A stretch of DNA of 64,000 nt from contig MKJX01000228.1 of assembly GCA_001942415.1 (NCBI GenBank), positions 1 through 64,000 of the forward strand, in the 5' to 3' direction. The DNA is from Pseudonocardia sp. CNS-139 (GTDB taxonomy: Bacteria; Actinomycetota; Actinomycetes; Mycobacteriales; Pseudonocardiaceae). Below, piece after piece: positions 7,974-17,289 of the stretch; position 1 is the first letter of the stretch; each line of letters opens with the position of its first letter. The position numbers were made by a program, and so were the translations under genes. The notes beneath the pieces are model-generated. The model saw nothing but the letters and a program-made list of their open reading frames with translations. It did no database searches and was not told the origin of the DNA.

Positions 7974-8948
7974 CTACCCCTTGAGCGCGCCCCCGAGCCC
8001 GGCAGTGCGCAGGAACGTCCGCTGGAACACCAGGAACAGCACCACCGGGATCAGCGCCGAGATCATCAGCGCGGCCAGCAGGATGTCCAGCTCGATCGAG
8101 CTCGCGAGCGTGGGCAGCCGCACCGAGAGCGGCTGCAGGTCCGGGTCGGGCAGCACGAGCAGCGGCCAGAGGAAGTCCTTCCACGCCGCGACGAACGCGA
8201 ACACCGAGATCACCCCGAGGATCGGCCGCGACATCGGCAGCAGCACCGACCAGAAGACCCGCAGCGGTCCCGCCCCGTCGATCCGGGCGGCCTCGAAGAT
8301 CTCCCCGGGCAGGTTGTCGAAGAACCGCTTGGCCAGCAGCACGTTGAACGCGTTGGCGCCGGCCGGCAGCCAGACCGCCCAGAACGTGTTGATCAGCGAC
8401 GCACCGAGCAGCGGCGGGCTGAGCACGGTCAGGTAGAGCGGGACGAGCAGCACCACGGCCGGCACGAAGAGCGTGCTCAGGACGAGCCAGTACAGCACCG
8501 GCCCGTAGCGCGGCCTGAGCACGGAGAGCGCGTAGCCGCCCGTCGTCGCGACGACCAGCTGCACGAGCCACGCCCCGACCGCGACGATCATGCTGTTGGC
8601 GAAGTGCAGGTCGATGTGCACCGACGTCCACGCCGTGCTCAGGTTCGCCCAGTCCACGCCGTTGGGGAAGAACGCCATCGGGTCACGCAGCGTGTCCTGT
8701 GTCGGCGTCAGCGCGGCCTTGACCAGCCACGCCATCGGCCCGAGCGAGACGACCACCAGCGCGGCCAGCAGCACCACCTGCGTCAGCCCGAGCCCGGTCC
8801 GCACCCGCGGTGTGCGCCACTCGGACGGCGAGACGATCCCGCGTACGACGGGCTCGGCCGCCCGCCCGCGCCGCCGGCCGGACGCCGGTGGCGGCGCCGC
8901 GGCCGGGGTGCGGGGAGCGGGCGGCCGGGTCCGGGTCGGCGTGCTCAC
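7974..8948 (-). CDS. Carbohydrate ABC transporter permease (MalG-type)
   Basis: 324 aa. A Pro/Arg-rich cytoplasmic N-terminus is followed by six hydrophobic segments, starting with TQVVLLAALVVVSLGPMAW. The loop ARIDGAGPLRVFWSVLLPMSRP is the EAA motif (EAA..DGA.....F..I.LP..RP) that docks the ATPase. MalG/YcjP type from its position and its C-terminal QRTFLRTAGLGGALKG end. GTG 8948 overlaps the stop of the upstream permease by GTGA, so the two are translationally coupled. No ATPase gene lies in the locus; actinobacterial sugar importers of this class usually share an MsiK-type ATPase encoded elsewhere. Confidence 0.9.
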   Translation of the reverse strand: MSTPTRTRPPAPRTPAAAPPPASGRRRGRAAEPVVRGIVSPSEWRTPRVRTGLGLTQVVLLAALVVVSLGPMAWLVKAALTPTQDTLRDPMAFFPNGVDWANLSTAWTSVHIDLHFANSMIVAVGAWLVQLVVATTGGYALSVLRPRYGPVLYWLVLSTLFVPAVVLLVPLYLTVLSPPLLGASLINTFWAVWLPAGANAFNVLLAKRFFDNLPGEIFEAARIDGAGPLRVFWSVLLPMSRPILGVISVFAFVAAWKDFLWPLLVLPDPDLQPLSVRLPTLASSIELDILLAALMISALIPVVLFLVFQRTFLRTAGLGGALKG

Positions 8949-9832
8949 GACGTGCTCCACGATCGGGTCAGCCAGAAGTAGAGGGCGGACAGCGCCGCGA
9001 GGAACACCGCCAGCATCAGGCTCAGCGCGGTCGCCGCGCCGTAGTCGCCGCCGAGGCTGGACGCGAACGCGTACTCGTAGATCAGCAGCAGCACGGTGAG
9101 CGTGGAGTTCGCCGGGCCGCCGCCGGTGAAGAGGAACGGCTCCAGGAAGACCTGCGACGTGCTGATGATCTGCAGGATCAGCGTCACCAGCAGCACGCCC
9201 CGCAGCTGCGGCATCGTGACGTGCCAGACCTTGCGCCACAGCCCCGCGCCGTCCACCTCGGCGGCCTCGTACAGCTCGTGCGGCACCGCGACCAGCGCGG
9301 CGAGGTAGATGATCACGGTGCCGCCGGCCGCCGCCCACGTCGCCTCCAGGACGAGCGCGGGCATCGCGGTCGTCGCCGACTGGAGCCACTGGAACGGGCC
9401 GAGCCCGAACCAGCCGAGGATCGTGTTGAACACGCCCTCGGGCCGCGCGTCGTAGAAGACCTTCCACATCAGCACCGCCACGACGGGCGGCACGACCACC
9501 GGCAGGTACGCGATCGCCGTGTAGAGCCCGCGGAAGCGGCGCACCTCGCTCATGATCACGGCCAGCACGAGCGGCACGGGGTAGCCGAGCACCAGCGCGA
9601 TCAGCGCGAACCACGCCGTGTTCTGCACGGCCGTCCACAGCAGCGGGTCCTCGAACACGGTCCGGAAGTTGTCGAGGCCCACGAACCGCGGGGCCGTCAC
9701 CAGGTTGGTCTGCTGCACGCTCATCACGGCGGCCCGCACGATCGGGAACCACGAGAACACGCCGAAGACCACGATCAGCGGCAGGAGGAAGAGGAAGGTC
9801 GAGAACCCACCCCGGCGGAACCAGGTCGTCAT
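8945..9832 (-). CDS. Carbohydrate ABC transporter permease (MalF-type)
   Basis: 295 aa with six predicted transmembrane helices (first: FSTFLFLLPLIVVFGVFSWF). The EAA loop reads YEAAEVDGAGLWRKVWHVTMPQLR. Conserved TNLVTAPRFVGLDNFRTVFED is the usual periplasmic entry motif of MalF/UgpA proteins. It follows the binding protein gene (66-nt gap) and overlaps the second permease. Intact. Confidence 0.9.
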   Translation of the reverse strand: MTTWFRRGGFSTFLFLLPLIVVFGVFSWFPIVRAAVMSVQQTNLVTAPRFVGLDNFRTVFEDPLLWTAVQNTAWFALIALVLGYPVPLVLAVIMSEVRRFRGLYTAIAYLPVVVPPVVAVLMWKVFYDARPEGVFNTILGWFGLGPFQWLQSATTAMPALVLEATWAAAGGTVIIYLAALVAVPHELYEAAEVDGAGLWRKVWHVTMPQLRGVLLVTLILQIISTSQVFLEPFLFTGGGPANSTLTVLLLIYEYAFASSLGGDYGAATALSLMLAVFLAALSALYFWLTRSWSTS

Positions 9833-9898
9833 GCCGGCACCTCATTCACGGCGTACGCGCGGCCGGCCGGGTGGTGGCCCGGCCGGCCGCGGCGTACG

Positions 9899-11269
9899 TC
9901 AGCCTCGGTCGAGGATTGTCTGGATCTCGGCGTCGGCCGTCGCCAGCAGCCCGCGTGCGTCGGCGTTCGGGTCGGTGAGCACCGACTGGACGACGGAGTC
10001 GAGCACCGCGTACATCTCCTGCGCGTGCGCCGGCGGCTCGCCGGCCAGGTCCTGCTCGAAGATCCCCTCGGTGAACGAGCTCATCTGGGCGAGCGGGACG
10101 TTGACGAACGGCTGGATCCAGGTGTTGTAGCGGTCGAGCGTGGCGCGGTCGAAGATCGGCAGCTCCGGCAGCCCGACCGGCTGGTCCGCGTCGGCGTTCG
10201 TCCGCGCGTCCAGCACCGCCGCGTCCTCACGCAGGTACTTGGACATGTAGTAGAAGTCGATCCACCGCGCGGCGGCCTCCTGCTGCTCCGGCGTGGCCCG
10301 CACGTTCACCGCGGCGAGCGTGCCGCCGCCGAGCAGCCCGGCCTCCGCGCCCGGCGCGAGCGGGAGTACCGCGAGCCCGTAGTCGTCCGGGTTGATGTTG
10401 TTCTGCTGGACGAGTGACTCGTAGACGTCCGACCCGCCCATGTACATGCCGATCCGCCCGGCGGCGAAGTCCTGGTTGATCGTTCCCCAGTCGTAGAGGA
10501 AGTTGCTGCCCATCGAGTTGTCGGTCCAGCGCATGTCCCGCAGCAGGCCCAGGGCCTGCTCCGCGTACCGGTTGTCGACGGTGGCCTCGACGTCCGCACC
10601 CTGCGTGGACTGCATCCGCCCGCCGAGCGCGTACGTCAGGCTGGTCAGCATCCAGCCGCCGGTGTTCTCCTGCGTCATCTGCGCGTAGCCGGCCTGGCCG
10701 GTGCGCTCGGCGATCTGCCGCGCGTACGTCCGCACGTCGTCCCACGTGGCCGGCGGGCGGCTCGGGTCGAGCCCGGCCTGCGCGAACAGCGTGCGGTTGT
10801 AGTGCAGCCCGACGCCGTACGCCGCCGTCGGGACGCCGAAGATCTGCCCGTCCTCGCTCTGCCCGGCGCGCAGCACGGTGTCGTTGAACCGGTCGGTGTA
10901 GCCGAAGCCCTCGACGTAGGAGGAGATGTCGGCGAGCTGGCCGCGCTCGATGAGGCCCTGGCCGTCGGTGAACGGCACCGTGAAGACGGTCGGCAGCGTG
11001 CCGCCCGCGAGCTGCGCGGTGAACGTCGGGCCCGTCCACTCGTACTCCTGCGAGGTCACGTCGATGCCCGGGTTCGCCGCCTCGAACTGGCGGACCTGCT
11101 CCTCGAACGCGTCGAACGCAGACTGCTCGCTGCCCGGCTTGAGACTGACCACCGATATCTGGACCGGGCCGCCGTCGGGCTGCTGCGACGACCCGCTGCA
11201 CCCGGCCAGCAGGCCGGCGACGGCTGCGGCCGCGGCGAGCGCGGCAGCAGTTCTCCGGTTGGACGTCAT
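9899..11269 (-). CDS. Extracellular sugar-binding lipoprotein of the ABC importer
   Basis: 456 aa, SBP family 1. The N-terminus MTSNRRTAAALAAAAA has a signal peptide with lipobox LLAGCSGS at about residues 20-24, giving a membrane-anchored receptor. The body shows VPTAAYGVGLHYNRTLFAQ, DPSRPPATWDDVRTYA, GRIGMYMGGSDVY and NVRATPEQQEAAARWIDF, all standard for malto-oligosaccharide or related sugar binders. Start ATG 11269 has GGGA upstream. It lies between the GH13 gene (35 nt upstream) and the permeases, so the ligand is probably an alpha-glucoside that the GH13 enzyme cleaves. Confidence 0.9.
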   Translation of the reverse strand: MTSNRRTAAALAAAAAVAGLLAGCSGSSQQPDGGPVQISVVSLKPGSEQSAFDAFEEQVRQFEAANPGIDVTSQEYEWTGPTFTAQLAGGTLPTVFTVPFTDGQGLIERGQLADISSYVEGFGYTDRFNDTVLRAGQSEDGQIFGVPTAAYGVGLHYNRTLFAQAGLDPSRPPATWDDVRTYARQIAERTGQAGYAQMTQENTGGWMLTSLTYALGGRMQSTQGADVEATVDNRYAEQALGLLRDMRWTDNSMGSNFLYDWGTINQDFAAGRIGMYMGGSDVYESLVQQNNINPDDYGLAVLPLAPGAEAGLLGGGTLAAVNVRATPEQQEAAARWIDFYYMSKYLREDAAVLDARTNADADQPVGLPELPIFDRATLDRYNTWIQPFVNVPLAQMSSFTEGIFEQDLAGEPPAHAQEMYAVLDSVVQSVLTDPNADARGLLATADAEIQTILDRG

Positions 11270-11304
11270 CGTCGTTCCCTCTCCCGTGGATCGGTGCCGT
11301 TGCT

Positions 11305-12961
11305 TCAGTTGCCAGGGGTGGTACGCAGCCAGACCGCGGTGTCGGTGGGCAGGTCGGCGCCGGTCAGCGGCCCGCTGGCCAGCAGCACCTCGTCGTGCGC
11401 GGGGAGCGGCACGGCGTGCGCGGCGAGGTTGACCACACACGCGAAGCCCGGCCCGCGCCGGAACGCGAGCACGTCGTCGCCGTTCGGGAACCACGTCATC
11501 GGGCCGTCGCCGAGCGCTTGTTCGGCGCGCCGGATGCGCAGCAACTCGCGGTAGAGCGCGAGCATCGAGCCCGGGTCGGCGAGCTGCGCCTCGACGGTCA
11601 GCGCGGCCCACTCGGCGGGCTGCGGCAGCCAGGTCGGCGCGGCGCCGTCGGGGCTGAACCCGAACGGCGGCGCGGTGCCCGACCACGGCAGCGGCACCCG
11701 GCACCCCTCGCGGCCGGGGTCGACGCCGCCGGAGCGGTGGAACATCGGGTCCCGCCGCAGCTCGACGTCCAGCTCCTCGTACTCCGGCAGCCCCAGCTCG
11801 TCGCCCTGGTAGACGTAGAGCGACCCGGGCAGGGCCGCGGTGAGCAGCGCCGCCGCGCGGGCCGCCGCCGCCCGAGCGCGAGGTCGGTGGGCGTGCCCAT
11901 CCGCTTGGCCTCGAAGGAGAACCCGCTCTCGGCGCGCCCGTAGCGCGTGACCGGCCGCGTCACGTCGTGGTTGGAGAGCACCCAGGTCGCGGGCGCGCCG
12001 ACGGGCGCGTGCGACGCGAGCGTGGTGTCGATGGACGTGCGCAGCTCGCGCGCGTCCCACGGGCGGGCGAGGAAGTCGAAGTTGAACGCGGTGTGCATCT
12101 CGTCCGGGCGCAGGTAGCGCACGAACCGCTCGACGTCGGGCAGCCAGACCTCGCCGACGAGGATGCGCTCGCCGCGGGTGACGTCGGCCGGGTACGAGTC
12201 GGCGACCCGCCGCCAGCTGCGGTAGATGTCGTGCAGCGCGTCGCGGTCGGCGGCCGGGTGCTCGCCCGGGCCGGGGTCGGCGGGCACCTCGGGCAGCGCC
12301 GGGTCCTTGACGAGCAGGGCCGCCGAGTCGACGCGGACGCCCGCGACCCCGCGGTCGAACCAGAACCGCAGCACGTCCTCGTGCTCACGGCGGACGTCCG
12401 GGTGGTCCCAGTTCACGTCGGGCTGCTCGGGGCTGAACAGGTGCAGGTACCACTCCCCCGGCGTGCCGTCGGGGTTCTTCGTGCGGGTCCACGTCTCGCC
12501 GTTGAACGGCGACGGCCAGCGCGTCGGCGGCTCGTCGCCGCCGGGCCCGCGGCCGGGGTGGAACCAGAACCGGGCGCGCTCGGGCGAGCCGGGGCCGGCG
12601 ACCAGCGCGGCCCGGAACCACTCGTGCTGGTCGGAGAGGTGGTTCGGGACCACGTCGACGATGGTGCGGATACCCCGCGCCAGGGCCGCCGCGATCAGCT
12701 CCTCCGCCTCGGCGAGCGTGCCGAACGCGGGGTCGATCACCCGGTAGTCGGCGACGTCGTAGCCGCCGTCGGCCATCGGCGACGCGTACCAGGGCGTGAT
12801 CCAGAGGGCGTCGACGCCGAGGTCGGCGAGGTACCCGAGCCGGGACCGGACACCGGCGAGGTCACCGACGCGTCGCCGTTCCCGTCGGCGAAGCTGCGCG
12901 GGTAGACCTCGTAGATCACCGCATCGCGCCACCAGGGCCGCCTCGATGCCGCCTCGGCCAT
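11305..12961 (-). CDS. GH13 alpha-glucosidase (oligo-1,6-glucosidase/trehalulose-type)
   Basis: About 552 aa after repair of single-base breaks near 12868 and 11880. The N-terminus WWRDAVIYEVYPRSFADGNGD is the family hallmark. The catalytic barrel shows DVVPNHLSDQHEWF, the nucleophile Asp in GVRVDSAA, the acid/base Glu in ILVGEVWLPD and the stabilising Asp in LSNHDVTRP. LPGSLYVYQGDELGLPEYEE follows the second break. It is cytoplasmic (no signal peptide) and first in the operon with the ABC importer, so it likely hydrolyses the imported oligosaccharide to glucose. Exact linkage cannot be read. Start ATG 12961. Confidence 0.87.
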
Positions 12962-13063
12962 GCCACCTCACTCGCAGTCACCCGTTCGTGTGCGCGAGAA
13001 GGTATCCGTGCCTCACAGATCAGCGCAAGACACTCACATCATCAGAGCAAGAAATAGACTGAA

Positions 13064-14077
13064 TCACTCCCTGAAAGGCGCAGTCGAGGACCGCACGACG
13101 AGCTCCGGCTCGAACATCAGCTCCCCGGTGCGCACACGCTCGCCCTCCAGCTGGTGCACCAGGAGATCGACGGCGGCCCGGCCCATCGCCTCGATCGGCT
13201 GCCGCACCGTGGTGAGCGCCGGGTCGACGCACGTCATCAGCGCGGAGTCGTCGTAGCCGATCACCGAGACGTCCTGCGGGACGGCGAGGCCGCGCCGGCG
13301 GGCCGCCCGGATCGCGCCCAGCGCCAGCGGGTCGCTCGCACAGATCACGCCCGTGACACCGTGGTCGAGCAGCCGCAGCATCGACGCCTGGCCGCTCTCC
13401 AGCGAGAACATCGCGTGCTCGACGAGCGCCGCGGCGTCGTCCACCGAGCGGCCGGCGCGGGCGTGCGCGGCGAGGAAGGCCTCGTGCTTGCGCCGCGACG
13501 GGACGTGGTCGGCCGGGCCGAGCAGCAGCCCGATCCGCTGGTGCCCCAGCGCCACGAGGTGGCCGAACGCCTGCTCGGCGGCCACCGCGTCGTCGCACGA
13601 CACCTGCGGGAACCCGAGCCCGTCGATCGCCGCGTTCGTCAGCACGGTGGGGAGCTTGCGCTGCAGCAGCAGGTCGTAGTGCCCGTGCGGGGCGTCGGCC
13701 TCGGTGTAGAGCCCGCCGGCGAAGATCGCGCCGGACGCCTGCTGCTGCAGGAGCAGGTCGACGTACTCGGCCTCGCTCACGCCGCCCGCCGAGCTCGTGT
13801 AGAGCAGCGCGGTGAGCCCGTGCTGGGCCAGCGCGCCGCCGACCACCTCCGCGAACGCCGGGAAGATCGGGTTCTGCAGCTCCGGCAGCACGAGCCCGAC
13901 CAGCCGGGCGCGCTCGCCGCGCAGCCGGGTGGGCCGCTCGTAGCCGAGCACGTCGAGCGCGGTGAGCACCGCCTCGCGCGTGGCCTCCGAGACGCCGGGC
14001 TTGCCGTTCAGCACCCGGCTGACGGTGGCCTCGCTCACCCCCACCTTCTGTGCCACCACGGCCAGCCGTCGAGTCAT
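13064..14077 (-). CDS. LacI-family repressor of the alpha-glucoside operon
   Basis: 337 aa. Residues 1-50 are the LacI HTH (VVAQKVGVSEATVSRVLNGK, GVSEATREAVLTALDVLGYE). The rest is a periplasmic-binding-protein-like sensor domain (LVGLVLPELQNPIFPAFAEV, GVICASDPLALGAIRAARRRG, ISVIGYDDSALMTC-type motif). It precedes the GH13 gene by 102 nt on the same strand. A palindrome ACGCAAACTCTTGCGT lies 24 nt upstream of its ATG, and a TTGCGC half-site lies in the gap before the GH13 gene, which suggests autoregulation and control of the operon. Intact. Confidence 0.9.
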   Translation of the reverse strand: MTRRLAVVAQKVGVSEATVSRVLNGKPGVSEATREAVLTALDVLGYERPTRLRGERARLVGLVLPELQNPIFPAFAEVVGGALAQHGLTALLYTSSAGGVSEAEYVDLLLQQQASGAIFAGGLYTEADAPHGHYDLLLQRKLPTVLTNAAIDGLGFPQVSCDDAVAAEQAFGHLVALGHQRIGLLLGPADHVPSRRKHEAFLAAHARAGRSVDDAAALVEHAMFSLESGQASMLRLLDHGVTGVICASDPLALGAIRAARRRGLAVPQDVSVIGYDDSALMTCVDPALTTVRQPIEAMGRAAVDLLVHQLEGERVRTGELMFEPELVVRSSTAPFRE

Positions 14078-14100
14078 GGCCGCAACTCTAGCGCAAGGTC

Positions 14101-14116
14101 ACGCAAACTCTTGCGT
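14101..14116. promoter_or_regulatory. Putative LacI-family operator
   Basis: ACGCAA-ACTC-TTGCGT is a perfect 6-4-6 inverted repeat, 24 nt upstream of the LacI start. A GCGCAA half-site adjoins it at 14091-14096. A related TCTTGCGC half-site is at about 13023-13030, between LacI and the GH13 gene. LacI-type operators in actinobacteria are often A/T-flanked palindromes with a central CG, which this resembles only loosely. Confidence 0.5.
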
Positions 14117-14243
14117 GGCTTACGTCCCACTTGCAGCGTAGTGCACACCTTCCGGGGGACCGTCGAACGGGTCGCCGATGCAACCTGCGGCGTCCGGGGC
14201 GGGTAGGCGGCTGTCACGTTCACGACCGCGGAGGTAACCCCCG

Positions 14244-15032
14244 ATGTTCGACACCCTGCTGACGGCGCTGGGCGACGCCATGCGCACCGTCGCCGTGTTC
14301 GTGCCACAGCTGCTGCTGTTCCTCGTCGTCCTGCTGATCGGCTGGCTCGTCGCGAAGGGCCTGCGCAAGCTGACCGAGACCGTGCTGGACCGGCTGCACT
14401 TCGACCGGGCCGTCGAGCGGGGCGGGATCGGTCGGGCGCTGGCCCAGTCGAAGTACGACGCGAGCGACCTGATCGCGATGCTCGTCTACTACGCGGTGCT
14501 GCTGATCACGCTGCAGCTGGCGTTCGGCGCGTTCGGGCCCAACCCGATCAGCAACCTGCTCTCCGGCATCGTCGCGTTCCTACCGCGGATCGCCGTCGCG
14601 ATCATCATCGTGGTCGTCGCCTCGGCCATCGCCGCCGCCGTCAAGGACCTGATCATGGGCGCGATGGGCGGGCTCTCCTACGGCCGCGTCGTCGCGAACG
14701 TCGTCTCGATCTTCATCATCGCGCTCGGCGTGATCGCCGCGCTGAGCCAGATGGGCATCGCGATCGCCGTGACGCTGCCCGTGCTCGTCGCGGTGCTGGC
14801 GACGGTCGGCGGCATCCTGGTCGTCGGCGTCGGCGGCGGGCTCATCCGCCCGATGCAGCAGCGGTGGGAGAACTGGCTCAGCCGGGCCGAGGCCGAGGCC
14901 CCGCAGGCCCGGGCGCACGCCGAGGCCTACCAGCGCGGGCGCGAGGACGCCACGCGCCCGGTCGCCGCGGACCGCGACCTCGACGACGTCACGGAGCCCA
15001 TGGGCGGGACGCGCCGCGACCCGGGCCGCTGA
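14244..15032 (+). CDS. Small-conductance mechanosensitive channel-like membrane protein (CmpX-type)
   Basis: 262 aa with about five transmembrane helices (VPQLLLFLVVLLIGWLVAKG; AMLVYYAVLLITLQLAFGAF; RIAVAIIIVVVASAIAAAV; VVSIFIIALGVIAAL; PVLVAVLATVGGILVVGVGGG). The conserved GPNPISNLLSGIVAFLPR and SGIxxFLPKIxxA-type motif occurs in the 'conserved TM helix' proteins related to MscS, such as CmpX. The C-terminus is charged and cytoplasmic. A GGAGGTAA ribosome-binding site precedes ATG 14244. Probable role in osmotic or envelope stress; gating is not shown by sequence. Confidence 0.75.
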   Translation: MFDTLLTALGDAMRTVAVFVPQLLLFLVVLLIGWLVAKGLRKLTETVLDRLHFDRAVERGGIGRALAQSKYDASDLIAMLVYYAVLLITLQLAFGAFGPNPISNLLSGIVAFLPRIAVAIIIVVVASAIAAAVKDLIMGAMGGLSYGRVVANVVSIFIIALGVIAALSQMGIAIAVTLPVLVAVLATVGGILVVGVGGGLIRPMQQRWENWLSRAEAEAPQARAHAEAYQRGREDATRPVAADRDLDDVTEPMGGTRRDPGR

Positions 15033-15055
15033 CCGGCGGGCCGACCACGACACCC

Positions 15056-15090
15056 AGCGGAGCCGGTCGACGAGCTGTCCCGGCTCCGCT
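15056..15090. terminator. Bidirectional terminator hairpin
   Basis: AGCGGAGCCGG and CCGGCTCCGCT form an 11-bp perfect stem with a 13-nt loop, between the converging channel gene (stop 15032) and the small gene ending at 15103. Confidence 0.7.
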
Positions 15091-15102
15091 GTGGACCAGC
15101 GG

Positions 15103-15489
15103 TCAGGCGCCGTCCGCCGCGGGGCACGTCCCCGTGGCCGGGCGGCGCCATTCGTCGTCCCGGCTCAGCGCGCAGACGGCCACGACGCGCAGCGTCAGCC
15201 AGTCGGCGCGGTGCCAGGCGTCGCCGACGGCGGCGCGCAACCCGGCGCCGTCCGTCCCGGACTGGTCGAGCAGGCCCTTGGCGTAGCCCGCGAGCAGCAC
15301 GGCCCCGGCGACGGCGGCCGAACCCTCGACGCCGAGCAGCAGGATGTCGCGCACCGCGGCGGCGTGCTGGTCGACCACCGCCGAGACGGCAGGGACCGCC
15401 GCGACCGCCACGAGCCCGGCCGCACCCACCTGGTCCATCAGCCGGTCGAGGCAGCGCTGCGCCCGCCACTCGACGACCTGCCCGAACAC
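15103..15489 (-). CDS. Small hypothetical protein, DUF6401-like
   Basis: About 128 aa from GTG 15489. It is rich in Ala/Val with AAGLVAVAAVPAVSAVVDQHAAAVRD-type helical sequence (positions about 20-45), LAGYAKGLLDQ and TLRVVAVCALSRDDEW near the end. It resembles the short DUF6401 proteins of Pseudonocardiales from memory; I am not certain. The start is unclear: TTG 15549 is also in frame and lies 8 nt past the stop of the XRE gene, which could couple the two. Possible function with that regulator is unknown. Confidence 0.5.
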   Translation of the reverse strand: MFGQVVEWRAQRCLDRLMDQVGAAGLVAVAAVPAVSAVVDQHAAAVRDILLLGVEGSAAVAGAVLLAGYAKGLLDQSGTDGAGLRAAVGDAWHRADWLTLRVVAVCALSRDDEWRRPATGTCPAADGA

Positions 15490-15556
15490 GCGCAGCAGAG
15501 TAGCGCCACGAACGGGGGACGCCGGTCGCCTGTGATGGGCGGAACGCAACGACCGC

Positions 15557-16494
15557 TCAGGCGCGGGTCAGCTCCCAGGAGCCCGTGCCGATGGCGAACG
15601 CCTTGTCCGGTCCGAGCCAGCGGCCGGTCATGGTACGGCCGGTCGGGTCGAGGACGAGTTGCAGGATCCCGTGGTAGACGGCACCGCGGTAGTAGCCGTC
15701 GGTGGCGGTGCGTTCGGTCCAGGAGCCGGTGACCAGCAGCCCGTCGGCGCGCAGGTCCAGCTCGACCGTGCCGGTGTCGTCGGGCTCGCTGCGGCCGCGC
15801 AGCCGGTCGCCCTCCGCGTGCAGGCGCACCCGGTGGGCGCCTTCGAGCTCCTCGTCGCGGCCGGTGCTGAAGTAGCGGTAGCGGCTGAGCCACAGACCGG
15901 CCAGCTCGGGGGCCTTCGGTCCGGATCCCATCGCCGCGGTCGGGGTGGTGCTGGACCGCCCGGCCGCGACCGCGGTGGCGGCGGAGAGCTTGAGCAGCAA
16001 CGCGCGTCGCTCGGGGCGGGGAAGCCGTTGGGCCCAGTGGTCCATGGTGCGGGACAGCTCATCCAGCTCCAGGTGTCCGACCTGCCAGGCCAGTGCTCCC
16101 GACTCGCGCCGGCGGTCGCGGCGTCGTCGAGATCGGACCGGTGCTCGTCGGCCGCGCGGTGCTCGCCCCACCCCGCCAGCAGGTCGGTCACGTCGCAGGC
16201 GTAGAGCTGGGCGAGCCGGTCGAGCACGACGAGTGACGGCGCGTTCCCGCTCGGGCCCGGCCAGTTCTCCCAGGCCGAGAACGTCTTGAACGTCTTCGGG
16301 TCGTCCGGCCACAGCGCGGTCCACGCCTCGGCCGCCTCGGCCTGGCCCCACCCGTGGGCCAGCCGCATCGCGACCAGGCGCCCAGCCCGTACCGGTCCCG
16401 CAGTCGCGGCGATCGTCGCCCACGACCGGCCTTGCCGCCGCAGGGATGCGGCGAGTTCGAGTTGTTCCTGGCGGCGGGCGGAGCGGGCCGTCAT
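15557..16494 (-). CDS. XRE-like regulator with C-terminal beta-rich domain
   Basis: About 312 aa with one base restored near 16115. The N-terminus (MTARSARRQEQLELAASL, RRQGRSWATIAATAG) and VAMRLAHGWGQAEAAEAWT, TFSAWENWPGPS, LVVLDRLAQLYACDVTDLL form a helix-turn-helix region found in large actinobacterial regulators. The middle part ALLLKLSAATAVAAG may be a helical linker. The C-terminal 110 residues are beta-rich (LAGLWLSRYRYFSTGRDE, VRLHAEGDRLRGRS, LLVTGSWTERTATDGYYRG, TMTGRWLGPDKAFAIGTGSW) and resemble a lipocalin-like sensor, by inference. Divergent from the Cys-rich gene at 16654, paralleling the 6-8 kb locus. Confidence 0.6.
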
Positions 16495-16653
16495 GGAGCC
16501 GGACGCTACTCCGCGCCGGGCCGGGAGTCACCGCGCGGATTGGCGTCGCTACGGGATGTTCACCAGCGCCGATCCACCCGAGGCTGCTCCTGCTGCCACC
16601 ACCCAGCCGAAGGAGGACGTCGTGATCGCGGTCCAGGAGCGGGCGGGCTGAGC

Positions 16654-16910
16654 GTGTACTGGCACGACACCACGTCCGTCACCGAGCAGTTCGGGGCCGG
16701 GCTCACGCACCAGTCTACGACGGCGTTCTCGGGCCGGCCGACGGCGAACCGCTGCGCACGGCGTGCGGCCGGCTCATCACGCCGGCCCCGATGAGCGCAC
16801 CCCTCGGGGAACCGTGTCCGTTCTGCGCGATGCGGCTGACCGGGCGGCCTCAACAGGGAGCGCGGCCGCGCCGGTCGCTGCTGCGGCGCCGGCGGGCGCG
16901 CGGACGGTAG
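16654..16910 (+). CDS. Second small Cys-rich (zinc-ribbon-like) protein
   Basis: About 85 aa with one missing base restored near 16714. Starts VYWHDTTSVTEQF at GTG 16654; after the break it reads VYDGVLGPADGEPLR, then ACGRLITPAPM, LGEPCPFCAMRL and an Arg-rich tail. The CG-x4-PAxM-x5-GExCPxC pattern matches the protein at 7581-7853. Both sit divergent from an HTH-type regulator. Ends two bases before the stop of the opposing membrane protein gene. Function unknown. Confidence 0.55.
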
Positions 16911-16911
16911 C

Positions 16912-17205
16912 TCACAGCCAGATGCCGGGCCCTCCGAACGGGCCGCGGTCGGACGGGTCGTCCTCCCGTTCCTCGTGTGGTGCCGTCGTCTCCGCCGTGC
17001 GCAGGAGCCACCAGACCGCCCCGAACGCCACGACGACCACCACGGCGAACACCGAGCCGGTCAACGAGACGAGGCCCAGAATGATCGTGGCCATCACCCA
17101 GTACGGCACGGCCGTCTCGCCCGGCCGTGTCTCGACGTCCTCGCCGGCGTCGTGGCGACGCATCATCTCGGCGAGCTGCTGGTCGTCGTCCGCGCTCCAC
17201 TCCAT
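16912..17205 (-). CDS. Small two-helix membrane protein
   Basis: 97 aa. An acidic N-terminus (MEWSADDDQQLAEMMRRHD) precedes two hydrophobic segments in VPYWVMATIILGLVSLTG and SVFAVVVVVAFGAVWWLL, followed by an acidic tail ending GGPGIWL. ATG 17205 is chosen because GGAGGTGA lies 6 nt upstream. No recognised domain; the layout resembles DUF1707-adjacent actinobacterial membrane proteins, but that is weak. Confidence 0.6.
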   Translation of the reverse strand: MEWSADDDQQLAEMMRRHDAGEDVETRPGETAVPYWVMATIILGLVSLTGSVFAVVVVVAFGAVWWLLRTAETTAPHEEREDDPSDRGPFGGPGIWL

Positions 17206-17289
17206 GCCGCTCACCTCCATGGACGGGAGTACCCCACCTGACCCATCCGCCACACGGCCGATACCCGTGGCCTGGGGGAGCGGCGCGCC

